This document shows, piece after piece, positions 32,326 through 40,998 of a DNA stretch of 64,000 nucleotides. Where the stretch lies: assembly GCA_017549805.1 (NCBI GenBank), contig JAFYNJ010000003.1, positions 62,001-126,000 of the forward strand, written 5' to 3'. The translations under genes were made by a program, and so were the position numbers. Position 1 is the stretch's first letter. Each line of letters opens with the position of its first letter. Under the pieces are notes generated by a model. That model was not told where the DNA came from. It worked only from the letters and a program-made list of their open reading frames with translations, and did no database searches. The DNA is from Bacteroidales bacterium. GTDB lineage: Bacteria > Bacteroidota > Bacteroidia > Bacteroidales > F082.

Positions 32326-32823
32326 CAAATGAAGCGATGTCAGTCGCTCTTCACAGTCGAGTAGCAGCTGGTAATGGATCTTGTTGAACTTCCCTTCGTC
32401 GCAGAGCTTCTCAATCTCCTCGCGGCTCATCCATTGTACCGATTCCACTTCTTCCTTTTGAAGTCGCAGCATCTCGATGGGGACATTGCTCCGAAGCATG
32501 TAGAGGAGGGTGAACTTATAGCCGTATCGCCTGATCCTCAACAGCTTGAGCTCGCTTTTGGTGACGGAGAGCCCCAACTCCTCCTTGAGTTCGCGCAACA
32601 TGGAGATGGTGAAGTCCATCTCGCCCGACTTGACATGCCCGGCCGTGGTAGCATAATAGCCGCCCTTCGATTCGGCCACCTTTTGGATGAGGTACTTGCC
32701 CTCGTTGTTATGGATGAATACGGCCACGATGGGGATCATAAGTCCCTGAGGGACAAGCTGTCCGCGTTCCACGGTTTGACCAGTGGGCTTCAAGTCGCTG
32801 TCGTACAAATCCAATAATTCCAT
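32311..32823 (-). CDS. Nudix hydrolase (IDI-like subgroup)
   Basis: 170 residues. The fold is clear (YDSDLKPTGQTVERGQLVPQG ... AVFIHNNEGKYLIQK, split by me). The Nudix box GHVKSGEMDFTISMLRELKE then ELGL has all key Glu residues, but there are eight residues between the first E (68) and RE (77-78), one more than the usual seven. The N-terminus is like that of isopentenyl-diphosphate isomerase-related Nudix proteins such as YfcD. The substrate, a nucleoside diphosphate linked to some X, is unknown. It is divergent from the MFS gene. Confidence 0.85.
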   Translation of the reverse strand: MELLDLYDSDLKPTGQTVERGQLVPQGLMIPIVAVFIHNNEGKYLIQKVAESKGGYYATTAGHVKSGEMDFTISMLRELKEELGLSVTKSELKLLRIRRYGYKFTLLYMLRSNVPIEMLRLQKEEVESVQWMSREEIEKLCDEGKFNKIHYQLLLDCEERLTSLHLKDKR

Positions 32824-32840
32824 GCTTGTATCTCAATACG

Positions 32841-32891
32841 GCAAAAATACGAAAATCCTCGTTACCATAACGACTTCTTTGTTATTTTTGC
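32841..32891. promoter_or_regulatory. Divergent -7 promoter pair for the Nudix and MFS genes
   Basis: On the minus strand TATTTTTGC (32849 to 32841) and on the plus strand TATTTTTGC (32883-32891) point away from each other, 33 bp apart. Each lies about 20 bp before its gene. Confidence 0.55.
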
Positions 32892-32913
32892 GCCACGAAA
32901 GGCAGAGAACGTC

Positions 32914-34110
32914 ATGGAGGAAAAACTGTTCAATAAGAATTACCTGTGCTTGTGTGCGGCTAACTTCTTGTTTTTCTTCTCGTTCTATCTTTTGCTTCCT
33001 GTACTGCCCTTTTTCATCATCGAACAGTTCCAAGGGAGTAATGCCATCATCGGCACGGTGATTTCGTGCTATACTTTGGCCACCTTGGTAGTGCGGCCTT
33101 TTTCGGGCTACATGATGGACACTTTCAAGCGGAAACCCTTGTATCTGCTGGCGTTGTCGCTGTTTACCGCCGTGTTTGTGGGTTATCTTTTTGCCGCTAC
33201 TATCACCGTCTTGATCATCATTCGTATTGTGCACGGTTTGGCCTTCGGCTTGACATCGGTGGGCGGCAACACCTTGGTGATCGATGTGGTGCCGTCGGAG
33301 CACAGGGGAGAGGGCATAGGCTATTTTGGGGTGGCCAACAACATCGCCATGGCGGTGGGACCGATGACGGGCTTGTTCGTTTACGAGCATTTCAGCTTCA
33401 ATGCCATCTTCATGGGATGCATGGCATGTAGCCTGTTGGCGGCATTGTTCGCTTCAAGGATCCATACCAAGGTGCGTCCTCCAGTGAAGCGTCCTCCCAT
33501 CTCCTTGGACCGTTTCATCTTGGTCAAAGGCGTGTTGGCAGGCGTTTCCTTTATGTTGCTGGCTTTCGCATACGGACAGATCTCCAATTATATCGCCTTG
33601 TATGCCAAGGAGATGGAATTGAGCATCAGCAGTGGCCTGTTCTTCACCGTGTATGCCGTGGGCCTGATAGCCTCCCGTCTTTTTGCCGGCAAGAGGATCG
33701 ACCAAGGCAAGGTCACGCAGACCATCGCCTTGGGTTTGGGCATCACCGTGTTTGCCCTGTTGGGACTGGGTTTGTGCCATTATGTCAATGCCATCGGGTC
33801 GGATTACACCGCTGTGGCCTTCCTGTTGATCGCCCTGTTTTGTGGCTTGGGCTTCGGTGCTGCCTTCCCGTCATTCAACGCCCTGTTCATCAACCTCGGT
33901 ACCAATGCACAGCGTGGAACCGCTACCTCCACTTATCTGACTTCCTGGGATTTAGGACTCGGCATCGGAATCTTTTCTGGAGGTATGTTGGCGGAGCATT
34001 TTTCTTTCTCCACAGCCTATTTGGTGGCCTCTGGATCCGTTTTGGTCTCGCTCATTTTCTTCCTCATCGTGGTGACGCCGCATTATCAGAAAAACAAATT
34101 GCGTTCATAA
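32914..34110 (+). CDS. MFS transporter
   Basis: 398 residues with twelve hydrophobic segments. The loop 2-3 signature appears as RPFSGYMMDTFKRKP (about 63-77), and the second half repeats it as SRLFAGKRIDQGK. It belongs to the general drug/metabolite exporter group of the major facilitator superfamily; no substrate can be read. A helix-rich start MEEKLFNKNYLCLCAANFLF is typical of Bacteroidota members. The EEP-family gene follows by 1 bp. Confidence 0.9.
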   Translation: MEEKLFNKNYLCLCAANFLFFFSFYLLLPVLPFFIIEQFQGSNAIIGTVISCYTLATLVVRPFSGYMMDTFKRKPLYLLALSLFTAVFVGYLFAATITVLIIIRIVHGLAFGLTSVGGNTLVIDVVPSEHRGEGIGYFGVANNIAMAVGPMTGLFVYEHFSFNAIFMGCMACSLLAALFASRIHTKVRPPVKRPPISLDRFILVKGVLAGVSFMLLAFAYGQISNYIALYAKEMELSISSGLFFTVYAVGLIASRLFAGKRIDQGKVTQTIALGLGITVFALLGLGLCHYVNAIGSDYTAVAFLLIALFCGLGFGAAFPSFNALFINLGTNAQRGTATSTYLTSWDLGLGIGIFSGGMLAEHFSFSTAYLVASGSVLVSLIFFLIVVTPHYQKNKLRS

Positions 34111-34111
34111 T

Positions 34112-35056
34112 ATGAAAAAACTGACTCTCTTTCTTCTGCTGCTGGTTTCATTCCAGCTTTCTGCCCAGCAACTCCTGGTGGGCTCCTACAACATCCGGTA
34201 TAAGAATGAAAAAGACAGATTTCAAGGTGATGTGTGGAGCAAACGCTGTCAAGTAATCTGCGACCAGGTAAACTTCATGGCGCCCGATATCTTTGGGGCC
34301 CAAGAGGTGCTTTTTAGTCAGCTTCAAGACATGAAACAGGCTCTCGATGGGTATGACCATATCGGTATCGGCCGTGACGATGGCAAGCATGCTGGCGAAC
34401 ATGCAGCCATTTTCTATAAGAAAGACAAGATTAAGCTATTGGATCATGGCGACTTCTGGCTGAGCGAGACGCCTGGGAAACCTGGCTTGGGTTGGGATGC
34501 CGTTTGCAACCGTATTTGCACATGGGGCAAGTTTTGCGTCAAAAGGCAGGAACAGCGGCATGGTTTGTTCAACAAAAAGAAAGATGATCAAATAGTCTTC
34601 TATTTTTTCAACCTCCACATGGATCACGTGGGTGTGGTGGCACGGCGTGAGGCAGCCAAGCTGGTGGTGGCGCGCATTCGTGAGATTGCCCAAGGCGCTC
34701 CAGTGTTTCTCACAGGCGATTTCAACGTGGATCAAACCAATGAAATCTATACCATCTTCACCCAGTCGGGATTGCTGAAGGACTCATACGATGCCGCTCG
34801 TATCCGCTTCGCGGAGAATGGCACCTTCAATGCGTTCAAGACAGAATACTATACCACTAGTCGTATTGATCACGTCTTCGTTTCGCCTGAAATGAAGGTG
34901 GAATCCTACGGCGTACTTACCAACAGCTACTGGACTCCTGACGAAACTAAAGAAACCATCAAATCATCCGACGCTCCGCAAGAGATAGCGTTTGACAAAT
35001 ACGTACGGAGGAATCCTTCGGACCATTATCCGGTTTTCGTGAAGGTGAAATTCTAA
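34112..35056 (+). CDS. Secreted endonuclease/exonuclease/phosphatase (EEP) family protein
   Basis: 314 residues, with a signal peptide (MKKLTLFLLLLVSFQLSA/Q). EEP motifs are in order: YNIRYKNEKD, FGAQEVLFSQL (metal Glu), FFNLHMDHVG, LTGDFNVDQTNE (catalytic Asp and Asn), RIDHVFVS and PSDHYPVFV (catalytic His at the end). Bacteroidota have many exported members that are thought to be phosphodiesterases or phospholipase-like. The substrate is unknown. It is co-transcribed with the MFS gene and converges on trmH. Confidence 0.9.
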   Translation: MKKLTLFLLLLVSFQLSAQQLLVGSYNIRYKNEKDRFQGDVWSKRCQVICDQVNFMAPDIFGAQEVLFSQLQDMKQALDGYDHIGIGRDDGKHAGEHAAIFYKKDKIKLLDHGDFWLSETPGKPGLGWDAVCNRICTWGKFCVKRQEQRHGLFNKKKDDQIVFYFFNLHMDHVGVVARREAAKLVVARIREIAQGAPVFLTGDFNVDQTNEIYTIFTQSGLLKDSYDAARIRFAENGTFNAFKTEYYTTSRIDHVFVSPEMKVESYGVLTNSYWTPDETKETIKSSDAPQEIAFDKYVRRNPSDHYPVFVKVKF

Positions 35057-35060
35057 TTAG

Positions 35061-35828
35061 TCACTTTCTTCTCTGTCTTACCGCCTCAAAAGTAACAATG
35101 GCCGTGGTGACCGACACATTCAGCGAGTCGGCGATGCCGTTCATCGGGATGATGATGTTTTGGTCGGCGGCATCCACCCAAGCCTGAGAGATGCCCGTGG
35201 CTTCGGTGCCCATGACGAGGGCAGAGGCTTTGCGGAAGTCGGCATCCAGATAGTCGATGGAAGCTTTCAGGTAGGTGCAATAGATGGTAATGCCGTTTTG
35301 CTTCAACCATTGGATGCATTCCTCGGTGGAGCAGGCATAGACCGGCACGCTGAAGATACACCCGATGCTGGCCCGGATGGCGTTGGGATTGTAGAGGTCG
35401 GTGGCAGGATCGGCCACGATGACGGCATCCACGCCAGCGGCATCGGCGGTGCGCATTACCGCACCCAGGTTGCCAGGCTTCTCTACGGTTTCCAACACGA
35501 TGATCAAAGCATCTTTCTTTGGCTTGAACTCGTTGAGGTTCTTGTATTTAGGTATGGCTACTGCAAGTAATCCATCACTACCTTCGCGGTAGGCGATTTT
35601 CTCGAAAACCTCCTCTGTGACGGTCTCCACCATACCGGCTTTTATGCGTAAAGGCTCACGCAACAAAGGCTCGCAAACATAGAGTTGCTCGATCTCAAAT
35701 CCGCATTGTTGGGCTCGCTCAATTTCCCGCTGACCTTCAATGAGAATACGGCCTTGCTCACGACGTTCCGAAGCCTTCTGGAGCTTCACGAGGTTCTTTA
35801 TCTTTTGGTTTGTTTTACTAGTTATCAT
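35061..35828 (-). CDS. TrmH/SpoU-family RNA 2'-O-methyltransferase
   Basis: 255 residues. An N-terminal substrate-binding domain (KLQKASERREQGRILIEGQRE) precedes the SPOUT domain. The three SPOUT motifs are present: GNLGAVMRTADAAGV, ALVMGTEATGIS and MNGIADSLNVSVTTAI, which form the trefoil knot that binds SAM. The exact target, 23S rRNA or tRNA, cannot be told. The gene ends 4 bp from the EEP gene. Confidence 0.92.
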   Translation of the reverse strand: MITSKTNQKIKNLVKLQKASERREQGRILIEGQREIERAQQCGFEIEQLYVCEPLLREPLRIKAGMVETVTEEVFEKIAYREGSDGLLAVAIPKYKNLNEFKPKKDALIIVLETVEKPGNLGAVMRTADAAGVDAVIVADPATDLYNPNAIRASIGCIFSVPVYACSTEECIQWLKQNGITIYCTYLKASIDYLDADFRKASALVMGTEATGISQAWVDAADQNIIIPMNGIADSLNVSVTTAIVTFEAVRQRRK

Positions 35829-35840
35829 AGTTAGTTGGGA

Positions 35841-35906
35841 GTTGTTCAGTTGTTCAGTTGTTCAGTTGTTCACCTTTCACCTCTCACCTTTCACCTTTCA
35901 CCTTTA
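35841..35906. repeat. Mixed octad and heptad array between trmH and eamA
   Basis: First GTTGTTCA in 8-bp steps (about four units, 35841-35871), then CTTTCAC, CTCTCAC, CTTTCAC, CTTTCAC, CTTTACC in 7-bp steps to 35906. On the minus strand it encodes the last residues of the EamA protein (KVKGER), contains its stop and fills the gap to trmH. Confidence 0.75.
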
Positions 35907-36774
35907 CCTGCGACAATACCAGACCAATAATGACAACCACAATGCCGATCATTTTGAACAGCGTGATCTCCTCATGGATCAGGAAATAGCTAAAGCATGC
36001 AGTGAATATCGGGATGGTGTTGGTATAGACATTGGATCGGGCAACGCCCAGTTTGCTAACAGAGTAGGTGTAGAGCACATACGACAGGGAGCTGGCCAGT
36101 ACCGCCAATAGCAGCAGAGGCACAAGGTAATTGCTCACAGGCAGCAGGTTGCCCAGCGAGTGGCGTTCGAGCAGCAGCACAAACGGGATAAAATACAGGA
36201 TGCCGATGGAGTTGACCGTGCCCACCACGGTAAGGGCATTGTATTTGTCGGCGAGTTTTTTCAGCGCCACGCTGTAAAACACTGCCACCACCACTGCCAT
36301 GAAGATAAACAGCAATCCCGATACCGAGGCGGTCAGTTCCAAATTCTTGTTGAAAAGCATGAGCAACACCCCGAGGAAGGAGACAATCAGCCCAACGATG
36401 TTCATCGCGCTGATACGTTCCTTCAGCATGAAGAAAGCCGCGATGGGTGCAAATAGCGGAATGGTGGCCACGATGGCCGAGCAAATGGTGGGTGAGACCC
36501 GTAGCAGGCCGTAGCTCTCGCCGATGAAATAAAGGAAGGGCTCAAAAAAAGCGGCAAGGAAAAACAGCTTGATGTCGCTGCGCTCAATCTTCTCGGTCTT
36601 CTTGAGCAAGACCATCGCCAGGAAGAGGATGGCACTGGATAGGATGAGCCGCAAAAGGATGGTCGTGCCGGGTTTCAGGTATTGGAATACTTGTGTTGAC
36701 CACACGTACGATCCTCCCCAAATAATCATGGCGATTAGGGCGGTAACATGAGGCAGAAATCCTTTGCTTTTCAT
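35884..36774 (-). CDS. EamA/DMT-family transporter
   Basis: 296 residues from the ATG at 36774; a start at 36816 would lie upstream of the -7 element at 36793-36801 and is not used. Ten hydrophobic segments in two homologous EamA halves (VTALIAMIIWGGSYVWSTQ in the first; LLFIFMAVVVAVFYSVALKK in the second). The family exports or imports small metabolites; the substrate is unknown. The C-terminal KVKGER comes from the 7-bp repeat array. Confidence 0.88.
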   Translation of the reverse strand: MKSKGFLPHVTALIAMIIWGGSYVWSTQVFQYLKPGTTILLRLILSSAILFLAMVLLKKTEKIERSDIKLFFLAAFFEPFLYFIGESYGLLRVSPTICSAIVATIPLFAPIAAFFMLKERISAMNIVGLIVSFLGVLLMLFNKNLELTASVSGLLFIFMAVVVAVFYSVALKKLADKYNALTVVGTVNSIGILYFIPFVLLLERHSLGNLLPVSNYLVPLLLLAVLASSLSYVLYTYSVSKLGVARSNVYTNTIPIFTACFSYFLIHEEITLFKMIGIVVVIIGLVLSQVKVKGER

Positions 36775-36792
36775 CACGGGAAAATATTGTCG

Positions 36793-36831
36793 GCAAAAAT
36801 ACGTTTTTTGGTGCAATTGTTGTATGTTTGC
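36793..36831. promoter_or_regulatory. Divergent -7 promoter pair for eamA and the lipoprotein genes
   Basis: Minus strand TATTTTTGC (36801 to 36793) for the EamA gene; plus strand TATGTTTGC (36823-36831) for the tandem lipoproteins starting at 36872. Confidence 0.55.
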
Positions 36832-36871
36832 AAGGTAATTGGAAGAATTATTAATCTAAAATACACTCACA

Positions 36872-37360
36872 ATGAAAAAGGTAAAAGTAATTTGCATGGC
36901 ATTGCTGGCAATGATTTGCATGGTGTCATGCCGCGGTCCGAAAACAAATGCCAATGTCTTTTCATCGACCGTCACAGTTTATTCGTCGGATTGGTATTGG
37001 GACAATACCTCCTGGAGGGTTGACATCGAGTATGATGCCATCGACCTTGCAGTGAATAGTTATGGTGCCGTGCTTGTTTACATGAACAACGAGAACACTT
37101 GGCGTCAGATCCCCATGACTTACTATTATACTGACATTAGTAATGGACAGACCATCTATTGTTCATCGTCGCTTGAAGTTTCCAGTTATCAAGGAGGTGT
37201 GAGCATTTTCTGGACGGAAAACGACTTCTATAACGGCAAGCGTCCTACGGATCATCAATTCAAGATTGTAGCCCTCTCGTCGGTTGACTTCAGCGAGCGT
37301 TCCGATGTGGACTTCAGCAATTACGAAGCAGTAAAGGAAGCATTCCAACTTAATGATTGA
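36872..37360 (+). CDS. Lipoprotein of unknown function (paralogue of the next gene)
   Basis: 162 residues with a lipoprotein signal (MKKVKVICMALLAMICMVSC, Cys20). The mature domain begins after a short linker and is aromatic-rich: STVTVYSSDWYWDNTSWRVD, NNENTWRQIPMTYYYTD, SYQGGVSIFWTENDF. Every one of these blocks recurs in the next gene. No family recognised; the strand-rich pattern suggests a beta-sandwich. It is more AT-rich than its partner. Six base pairs separate the two genes. Confidence 0.75.
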   Translation: MKKVKVICMALLAMICMVSCRGPKTNANVFSSTVTVYSSDWYWDNTSWRVDIEYDAIDLAVNSYGAVLVYMNNENTWRQIPMTYYYTDISNGQTIYCSSSLEVSSYQGGVSIFWTENDFYNGKRPTDHQFKIVALSSVDFSERSDVDFSNYEAVKEAFQLND

Positions 37361-37366
37361 TAAGCA

Positions 37367-37924
37367 ATGAAAAAGCTCAGTAGAATTCTTTTGGCCTTGA
37401 TCGCAGTGACGCTCATGGTTGCCTGTGGCAAGGAAGGCCCGATGGGTCCACAAGGCCCGATGGGTCCCATGGGACCGCAAGGTCCTGCAGGTCAGGATGG
37501 TCAGGATGGCTATGTCAACGTGGTTTCGAGTACCTTGACGGTGTATCCTGAAGACTGGTACTGGGACAACACGTCATGGCGCGTTGATTTCGATTACGAT
37601 GCCGTCAACTACGATGTCTATAACAGCGGCGTGGTGCTCGTGTACATGGAAATGGGCGAGACCTGGCGCCAGATCCCGATGACCTTCTACTATACCTACG
37701 AAGAAAACGGGAATGTCTATTACTACTCTTCCTCGTTGGAAACCTCGTTCTATCAGGGTGGCGTGAGCGTGTTCTGGACAGAGAGCGACTTTTATGACGG
37801 TTACCGTCCCGAAGAGCATCGTTTCCGCCTGGTGGCTATTGAGGCTGGCTATTATTCCTCACATCCCGAATTGGATTACAGCAATTACGAAGTAGTCAAG
37901 GAAGCGTTACAACTGGCGGATTGA
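37367..37924 (+). CDS. Lipoprotein with a collagen-like stretch and the same C-terminal domain
   Basis: 185 residues, lipoprotein signal ending LMVAC (Cys20). Directly after it come nine Gly-x-y triplets (GKEGPMGPQGPMGPMGPQG, then PAGQDGQDG), a short collagen-like spacer. Residues 50-185 repeat the domain of the preceding gene (DWYWDNTSWRVDFDYDA; TWRQIPMTFYYTY; FYQGGVSVFWTESDFYDG). The triplets would trimerise the protein at the membrane and hold the domain away from it (inference). The end (NYEVVKEALQLAD) is conserved between both. Ends one base before the opposite gene. Confidence 0.8.
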   Translation: MKKLSRILLALIAVTLMVACGKEGPMGPQGPMGPMGPQGPAGQDGQDGYVNVVSSTLTVYPEDWYWDNTSWRVDFDYDAVNYDVYNSGVVLVYMEMGETWRQIPMTFYYTYEENGNVYYYSSSLETSFYQGGVSVFWTESDFYDGYRPEEHRFRLVAIEAGYYSSHPELDYSNYEVVKEALQLAD

Positions 37925-38878
37925 TTACGCCGAGATGATCGTATAGGTCATAAAACCTGCAAAGGCAAGAAGCATCAAAAACCCTTCAAAACGGGAAAGC
38001 TTCCTGCCTTTGCCCGTAAATACAAACAACAACATCAGCAGGTTGGCCACGAAAAGGATGCCAAGCGTGATGTTCATTTGTGTATCGAACTGCAAAGGTG
38101 TGATCAAGCCGCTGATGCCGAGAACGCCAAATACATTCAGAATGTTGGATCCCAGAACATTGCCGATGGCGATGCCTGAGTTTTTCTTGGTGGCGGCCAC
38201 AATGGAAGTGATCAACTCAGGCAAGGAGGTGGCAATGGCCACTACCGTCAAGCCGATCATCGATTCGCTCATACCCCATGCCTTGGCAATGATTTGGGCA
38301 TTGCGTGAGACCAACTCGCCTCCGGCATACAGTCCGCCAACGCCGAGGACAAGTAATAGGATGGTCTTCCCCCAAGGCATCGGAATCTGGACGGCTTCCA
38401 CTTCTGTGCTGGGTGATTCGTTTTTGACCATGGTAAGATAAAGGTACCCTCCAGCAAAAAGCAGCAGGATCAAACCTTCAATCCAATTGATGGTGTGACT
38501 GTCGCCGATGAAAAAGTCGTTGGCCATCAGAAATAGTGCGGCTGTAGCCAAAAAACCCACGGGAATGTCTCGCTTGATGGAGATACGGCTCACGTCGATG
38601 GGATAGATGATGGAAGCCACACCGAGGATGAGCAGGATGTTCATGATGTTGCTGCCCACGATGTTGCCGATGGCCAATCCTGAACTTCCGCGGGCACAGG
38701 AGAACACGTTGATGATCAGCTCGGGCAACGAAGTGCCGAATGCCACGATGGTCAAACCAATGATCAACGGCGAGAGTTTGGCTCGGATGCCGACACTGGT
38801 GGCACCGTCAACGAGCCAGTCCGCCCCGAGAATCAGGACGACAAATCCAACTACTAACAATATGATCGGAATCACCAT
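37925..38878 (-). CDS. Calcium/sodium antiporter, YrbG type
   Basis: 317 residues with ten hydrophobic segments in two inverted halves. Both alpha-repeats are intact: GTSLPELIINVFSCARG with GNIVGSNIMNIL in the first half, ATSLPELITSIVAATKK with GNVLGSNILNVF in the second. These Glu/Asn residues bind the cations. The family exchanges Na+ or H+ for Ca2+ across the inner membrane. It is encoded after yggS in one operon, 6 bp apart; the join is a short repeat (38880-38902). Confidence 0.93.
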   Translation of the reverse strand: MVIPIILLVVGFVVLILGADWLVDGATSVGIRAKLSPLIIGLTIVAFGTSLPELIINVFSCARGSSGLAIGNIVGSNIMNILLILGVASIIYPIDVSRISIKRDIPVGFLATAALFLMANDFFIGDSHTINWIEGLILLLFAGGYLYLTMVKNESPSTEVEAVQIPMPWGKTILLLVLGVGGLYAGGELVSRNAQIIAKAWGMSESMIGLTVVAIATSLPELITSIVAATKKNSGIAIGNVLGSNILNVFGVLGISGLITPLQFDTQMNITLGILFVANLLMLLFVFTGKGRKLSRFEGFLMLLAFAGFMTYTIISA

Positions 38879-38879
38879 A

Positions 38880-38902
38880 AACTCCTAACTATAAACTCTA
38901 GG
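38880..38902. repeat. Short heptad-period array spanning the yggS stop
   Basis: AAACTCC TAACTAT AAACTCT: three 7-bp units covering the yggS stop codon and reaching the start of the antiporter gene. Confidence 0.5.
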
Positions 38903-39553
38903 TCCAAATATCTTGCTTCCTACTCGGATTAAAGTCGCGCCTTCTTCGATGGCAATCGGGTAATCCTCCGACATGCCCATCGAGATCTCCTTGAATTGGG
39001 GTTGATAGGCGAAATAGTCCTGTTTCAAGGTCTCAAAAATGGATTTTAAATGCTTGAATTCTTTACGGACTTCTTCCATGTCGTCGGTGAAAGTCCCCAT
39101 GCCCATCACACCGCAGATGCGAACATTCTCCATGGTTTTGAACGCATCTGAGTCGAGCAGTTGCCGGGCTTCCTCAAGGTCAAGGCCGAACTTGGTCTCT
39201 TCCAGCGCGATGTGGAACTGCAACAGGCAATCCACCACGCGGTCGTGTTTCTTTGCCTCCTTGTTGACAGCTTCAAGCAAGTTGGCCGTGTCGATGCTGT
39301 GGATGAGTGTGACGAAGGGGATGATGTATTTGATCTTGTTGGTCTGCAAATGGCCGATGAAGTGCCACTGGATATCTTGGGGCAACATTTCGTGCTTGTC
39401 GCGCAGCTCTTGGGGATAGTTCTCTCCGAAGACACGTTGACCTGCGTCGTAGGCTTCTTGTATGTCGCTGATTGGCTTGGTTTTGCTGACGGCCACCAAG
39501 GTGACGCCATTAGGAATCGTTTCCTTGATTCTTTCCAGATTCTCTTTAATCAT
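38885..39553 (-). CDS. yggS: PLP-binding protein, YggS/PLPBP family
   Basis: 222 residues, the usual length. The PLP lysine is in LVAVSKTKP (about 25), followed by FGENYPQELRDK, WHFIGHLQTNK, and the phosphate-binding end SMGMSEDYPIAIEEGATLIRVG (split by me), FG. YggS balances free pyridoxal phosphate and amino-acid pools and has no known catalytic reaction. Divergent from ffh. Confidence 0.95.
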   Translation of the reverse strand: MIKENLERIKETIPNGVTLVAVSKTKPISDIQEAYDAGQRVFGENYPQELRDKHEMLPQDIQWHFIGHLQTNKIKYIIPFVTLIHSIDTANLLEAVNKEAKKHDRVVDCLLQFHIALEETKFGLDLEEARQLLDSDAFKTMENVRICGVMGMGTFTDDMEEVRKEFKHLKSIFETLKQDYFAYQPQFKEISMGMSEDYPIAIEEGATLIRVGSKIFGPRVYS

Positions 39554-39573
39554 GATGAATCATTTTTAATTGT

Positions 39574-39601
39574 GCAAAAATAACATTTTTTCTATCTTTG
39601 C
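39574..39601. promoter_or_regulatory. Divergent -7 promoter pair for yggS and ffh
   Basis: Minus strand TATTTTTGC (39582 to 39574) faces yggS; plus strand TATCTTTGC (39593-39601) faces ffh. The latter shows that an in-frame TTG start at 39598 for ffh is not used. Confidence 0.6.
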
Positions 39602-39621
39602 ACCCAAATTATTTTGAAGCT

Positions 39622-40956
39622 ATGTTTGAAGGTTTAAGCGAAAAACTAGAACGCTCGTTCAAGATCCTGAAAGGACAAGGATATATTACTGAAGTCAACG
39701 TGGCCGACACCATGAAGGAGATCCGCCGTGCGCTGCTCGACGCGGACGTCAGCTACAAGATTGCCAAGGATGTCACCAACAATATCAAGGAGAAGGCGTT
39801 GGGCCAGCAAATCCTGACTTCGGTGAAGCCGGGCGACATGATGGTGAAGATCGTCCATGATGAACTTGCCGAACTCATGGGTGGGCAAGAGGTTGAAATC
39901 AACCTGAAGGGACAACCTGCCATCATCCTGATTGCAGGTCTGCAAGGTTCCGGTAAGACCACTTTCTCGGCCAAGTTGGCCAACTATCTGAAACGCAAGA
40001 AGAGCAAGCAGGTGCTGCTGGTGGCGGGCGACGTGTATCGTCCGGCTGCTATCGACCAGTTGAAGGTCCTGGGCCAGCAGGTCGAAGTGGAGGTCTATAG
40101 CGAAGACGGCAACAAGAACCCCGTGGAGATTGCCCAACACGCCATCGAGCATGCCAAGGCGCAGAACAAGAGCGTGGTCATCATCGATACCGCTGGCCGT
40201 TTGGCTGTTGACGAGGAGATGATGAACGAGATCGCTCGCATCAAGGAGACCGTGCATCCGCATGAGACCCTGTTTGTGGTGGATGCCATGACGGGTCAGG
40301 ATGCCGTCAACACGGCCAAGGCCTTTAACGACCGTCTCGACTTCGACGGCGTGGTGCTCACCAAGTTGGACGGCGACACCCGTGGCGGTGCCGCTCTCAC
40401 CATCCGTACCGTGGTGGAGAAGCCTATCAAGTTCGTCGGTATCGGCGAGAAGATGGACGCGTTGGATGTGTTCTATCCGAAACGTATGGCCGACCGTATC
40501 CTCGGCATGGGTGACATTGTCTCCCTGGTGGAACGTGCCCAAGAACAGTTCGACGAGGAAGAGGCTCGCAAGCTGCAACGCAAACTGGCCAAGAACGAAT
40601 TCAACTACAACGACTTCCTCAAGCAGATCCAGCAGATCAAGAAGATGGGCAACATCAAGGACTTGGCCAGCATGATCCCGGGCATGGACAAAGCCATGAA
40701 GGGCGAGGAGATTGACGATGACGCCTTCAAGAGCATCGAGGCCATCATCTATAGCATGACGCCGGCAGAACGCGAGAATCCGAACCTGCTCAATGGCACC
40801 CGCCGCAAGCGTATCGCCATGGGTAGCGGCACCTCCATCGTCGAGGTGAACCGCCTGGTCAAGCAATTCGAGGAAACTGCCAAAATGATGCGCATGATGA
40901 CCACCGGCGGTGGCAAGAAGATCATGCGGATGGCGAATGCGATGAGGAGAAGATGA
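39622..40956 (+). CDS. ffh: Signal recognition particle protein Ffh
   Basis: 444 residues from the ATG at 39622 (MFEGLSEKLERSFKILKGQG). N domain about 1-90, G domain with P-loop GLQGSGKTT (about 108-116), DTAGR, TKLDGDTRGG, then the Met-rich M domain (about 300-444; MIPGMDKAMKG ... KMMRMMTTGGGKKIMRM) that binds signal sequences and 4.5S RNA. It sends nascent membrane and secretory proteins to FtsY. The end (RRR) and stop form the first unit of a 7-bp repeat. Confidence 0.97.
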   Translation: MFEGLSEKLERSFKILKGQGYITEVNVADTMKEIRRALLDADVSYKIAKDVTNNIKEKALGQQILTSVKPGDMMVKIVHDELAELMGGQEVEINLKGQPAIILIAGLQGSGKTTFSAKLANYLKRKKSKQVLLVAGDVYRPAAIDQLKVLGQQVEVEVYSEDGNKNPVEIAQHAIEHAKAQNKSVVIIDTAGRLAVDEEMMNEIARIKETVHPHETLFVVDAMTGQDAVNTAKAFNDRLDFDGVVLTKLDGDTRGGAALTIRTVVEKPIKFVGIGEKMDALDVFYPKRMADRILGMGDIVSLVERAQEQFDEEEARKLQRKLAKNEFNYNDFLKQIQQIKKMGNIKDLASMIPGMDKAMKGEEIDDDAFKSIEAIIYSMTPAERENPNLLNGTRRKRIAMGSGTSIVEVNRLVKQFEETAKMMRMMTTGGGKKIMRMANAMRRR

Positions 40957-40981
40957 AAGCTGAGAGGTGAAAGCTGAAAGT
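40954..40981 (+). repeat. Heptad-period array after ffh
   Basis: TGAAAGC TGAGAGG TGAAAGC TGAAAGT: four exact 7-bp units; the first TGA is the ffh stop codon. Confidence 0.75.
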
Positions 40982-40998
40982 TTTTAAAGTATTTAAAT

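Noticed and set aside
37433-37510. Collagen-like triplets considered as a phage tail-fibre sign
   Set aside because: They follow a lipoprotein Cys and precede a domain shared with the neighbouring lipoprotein; no phage genes are near.
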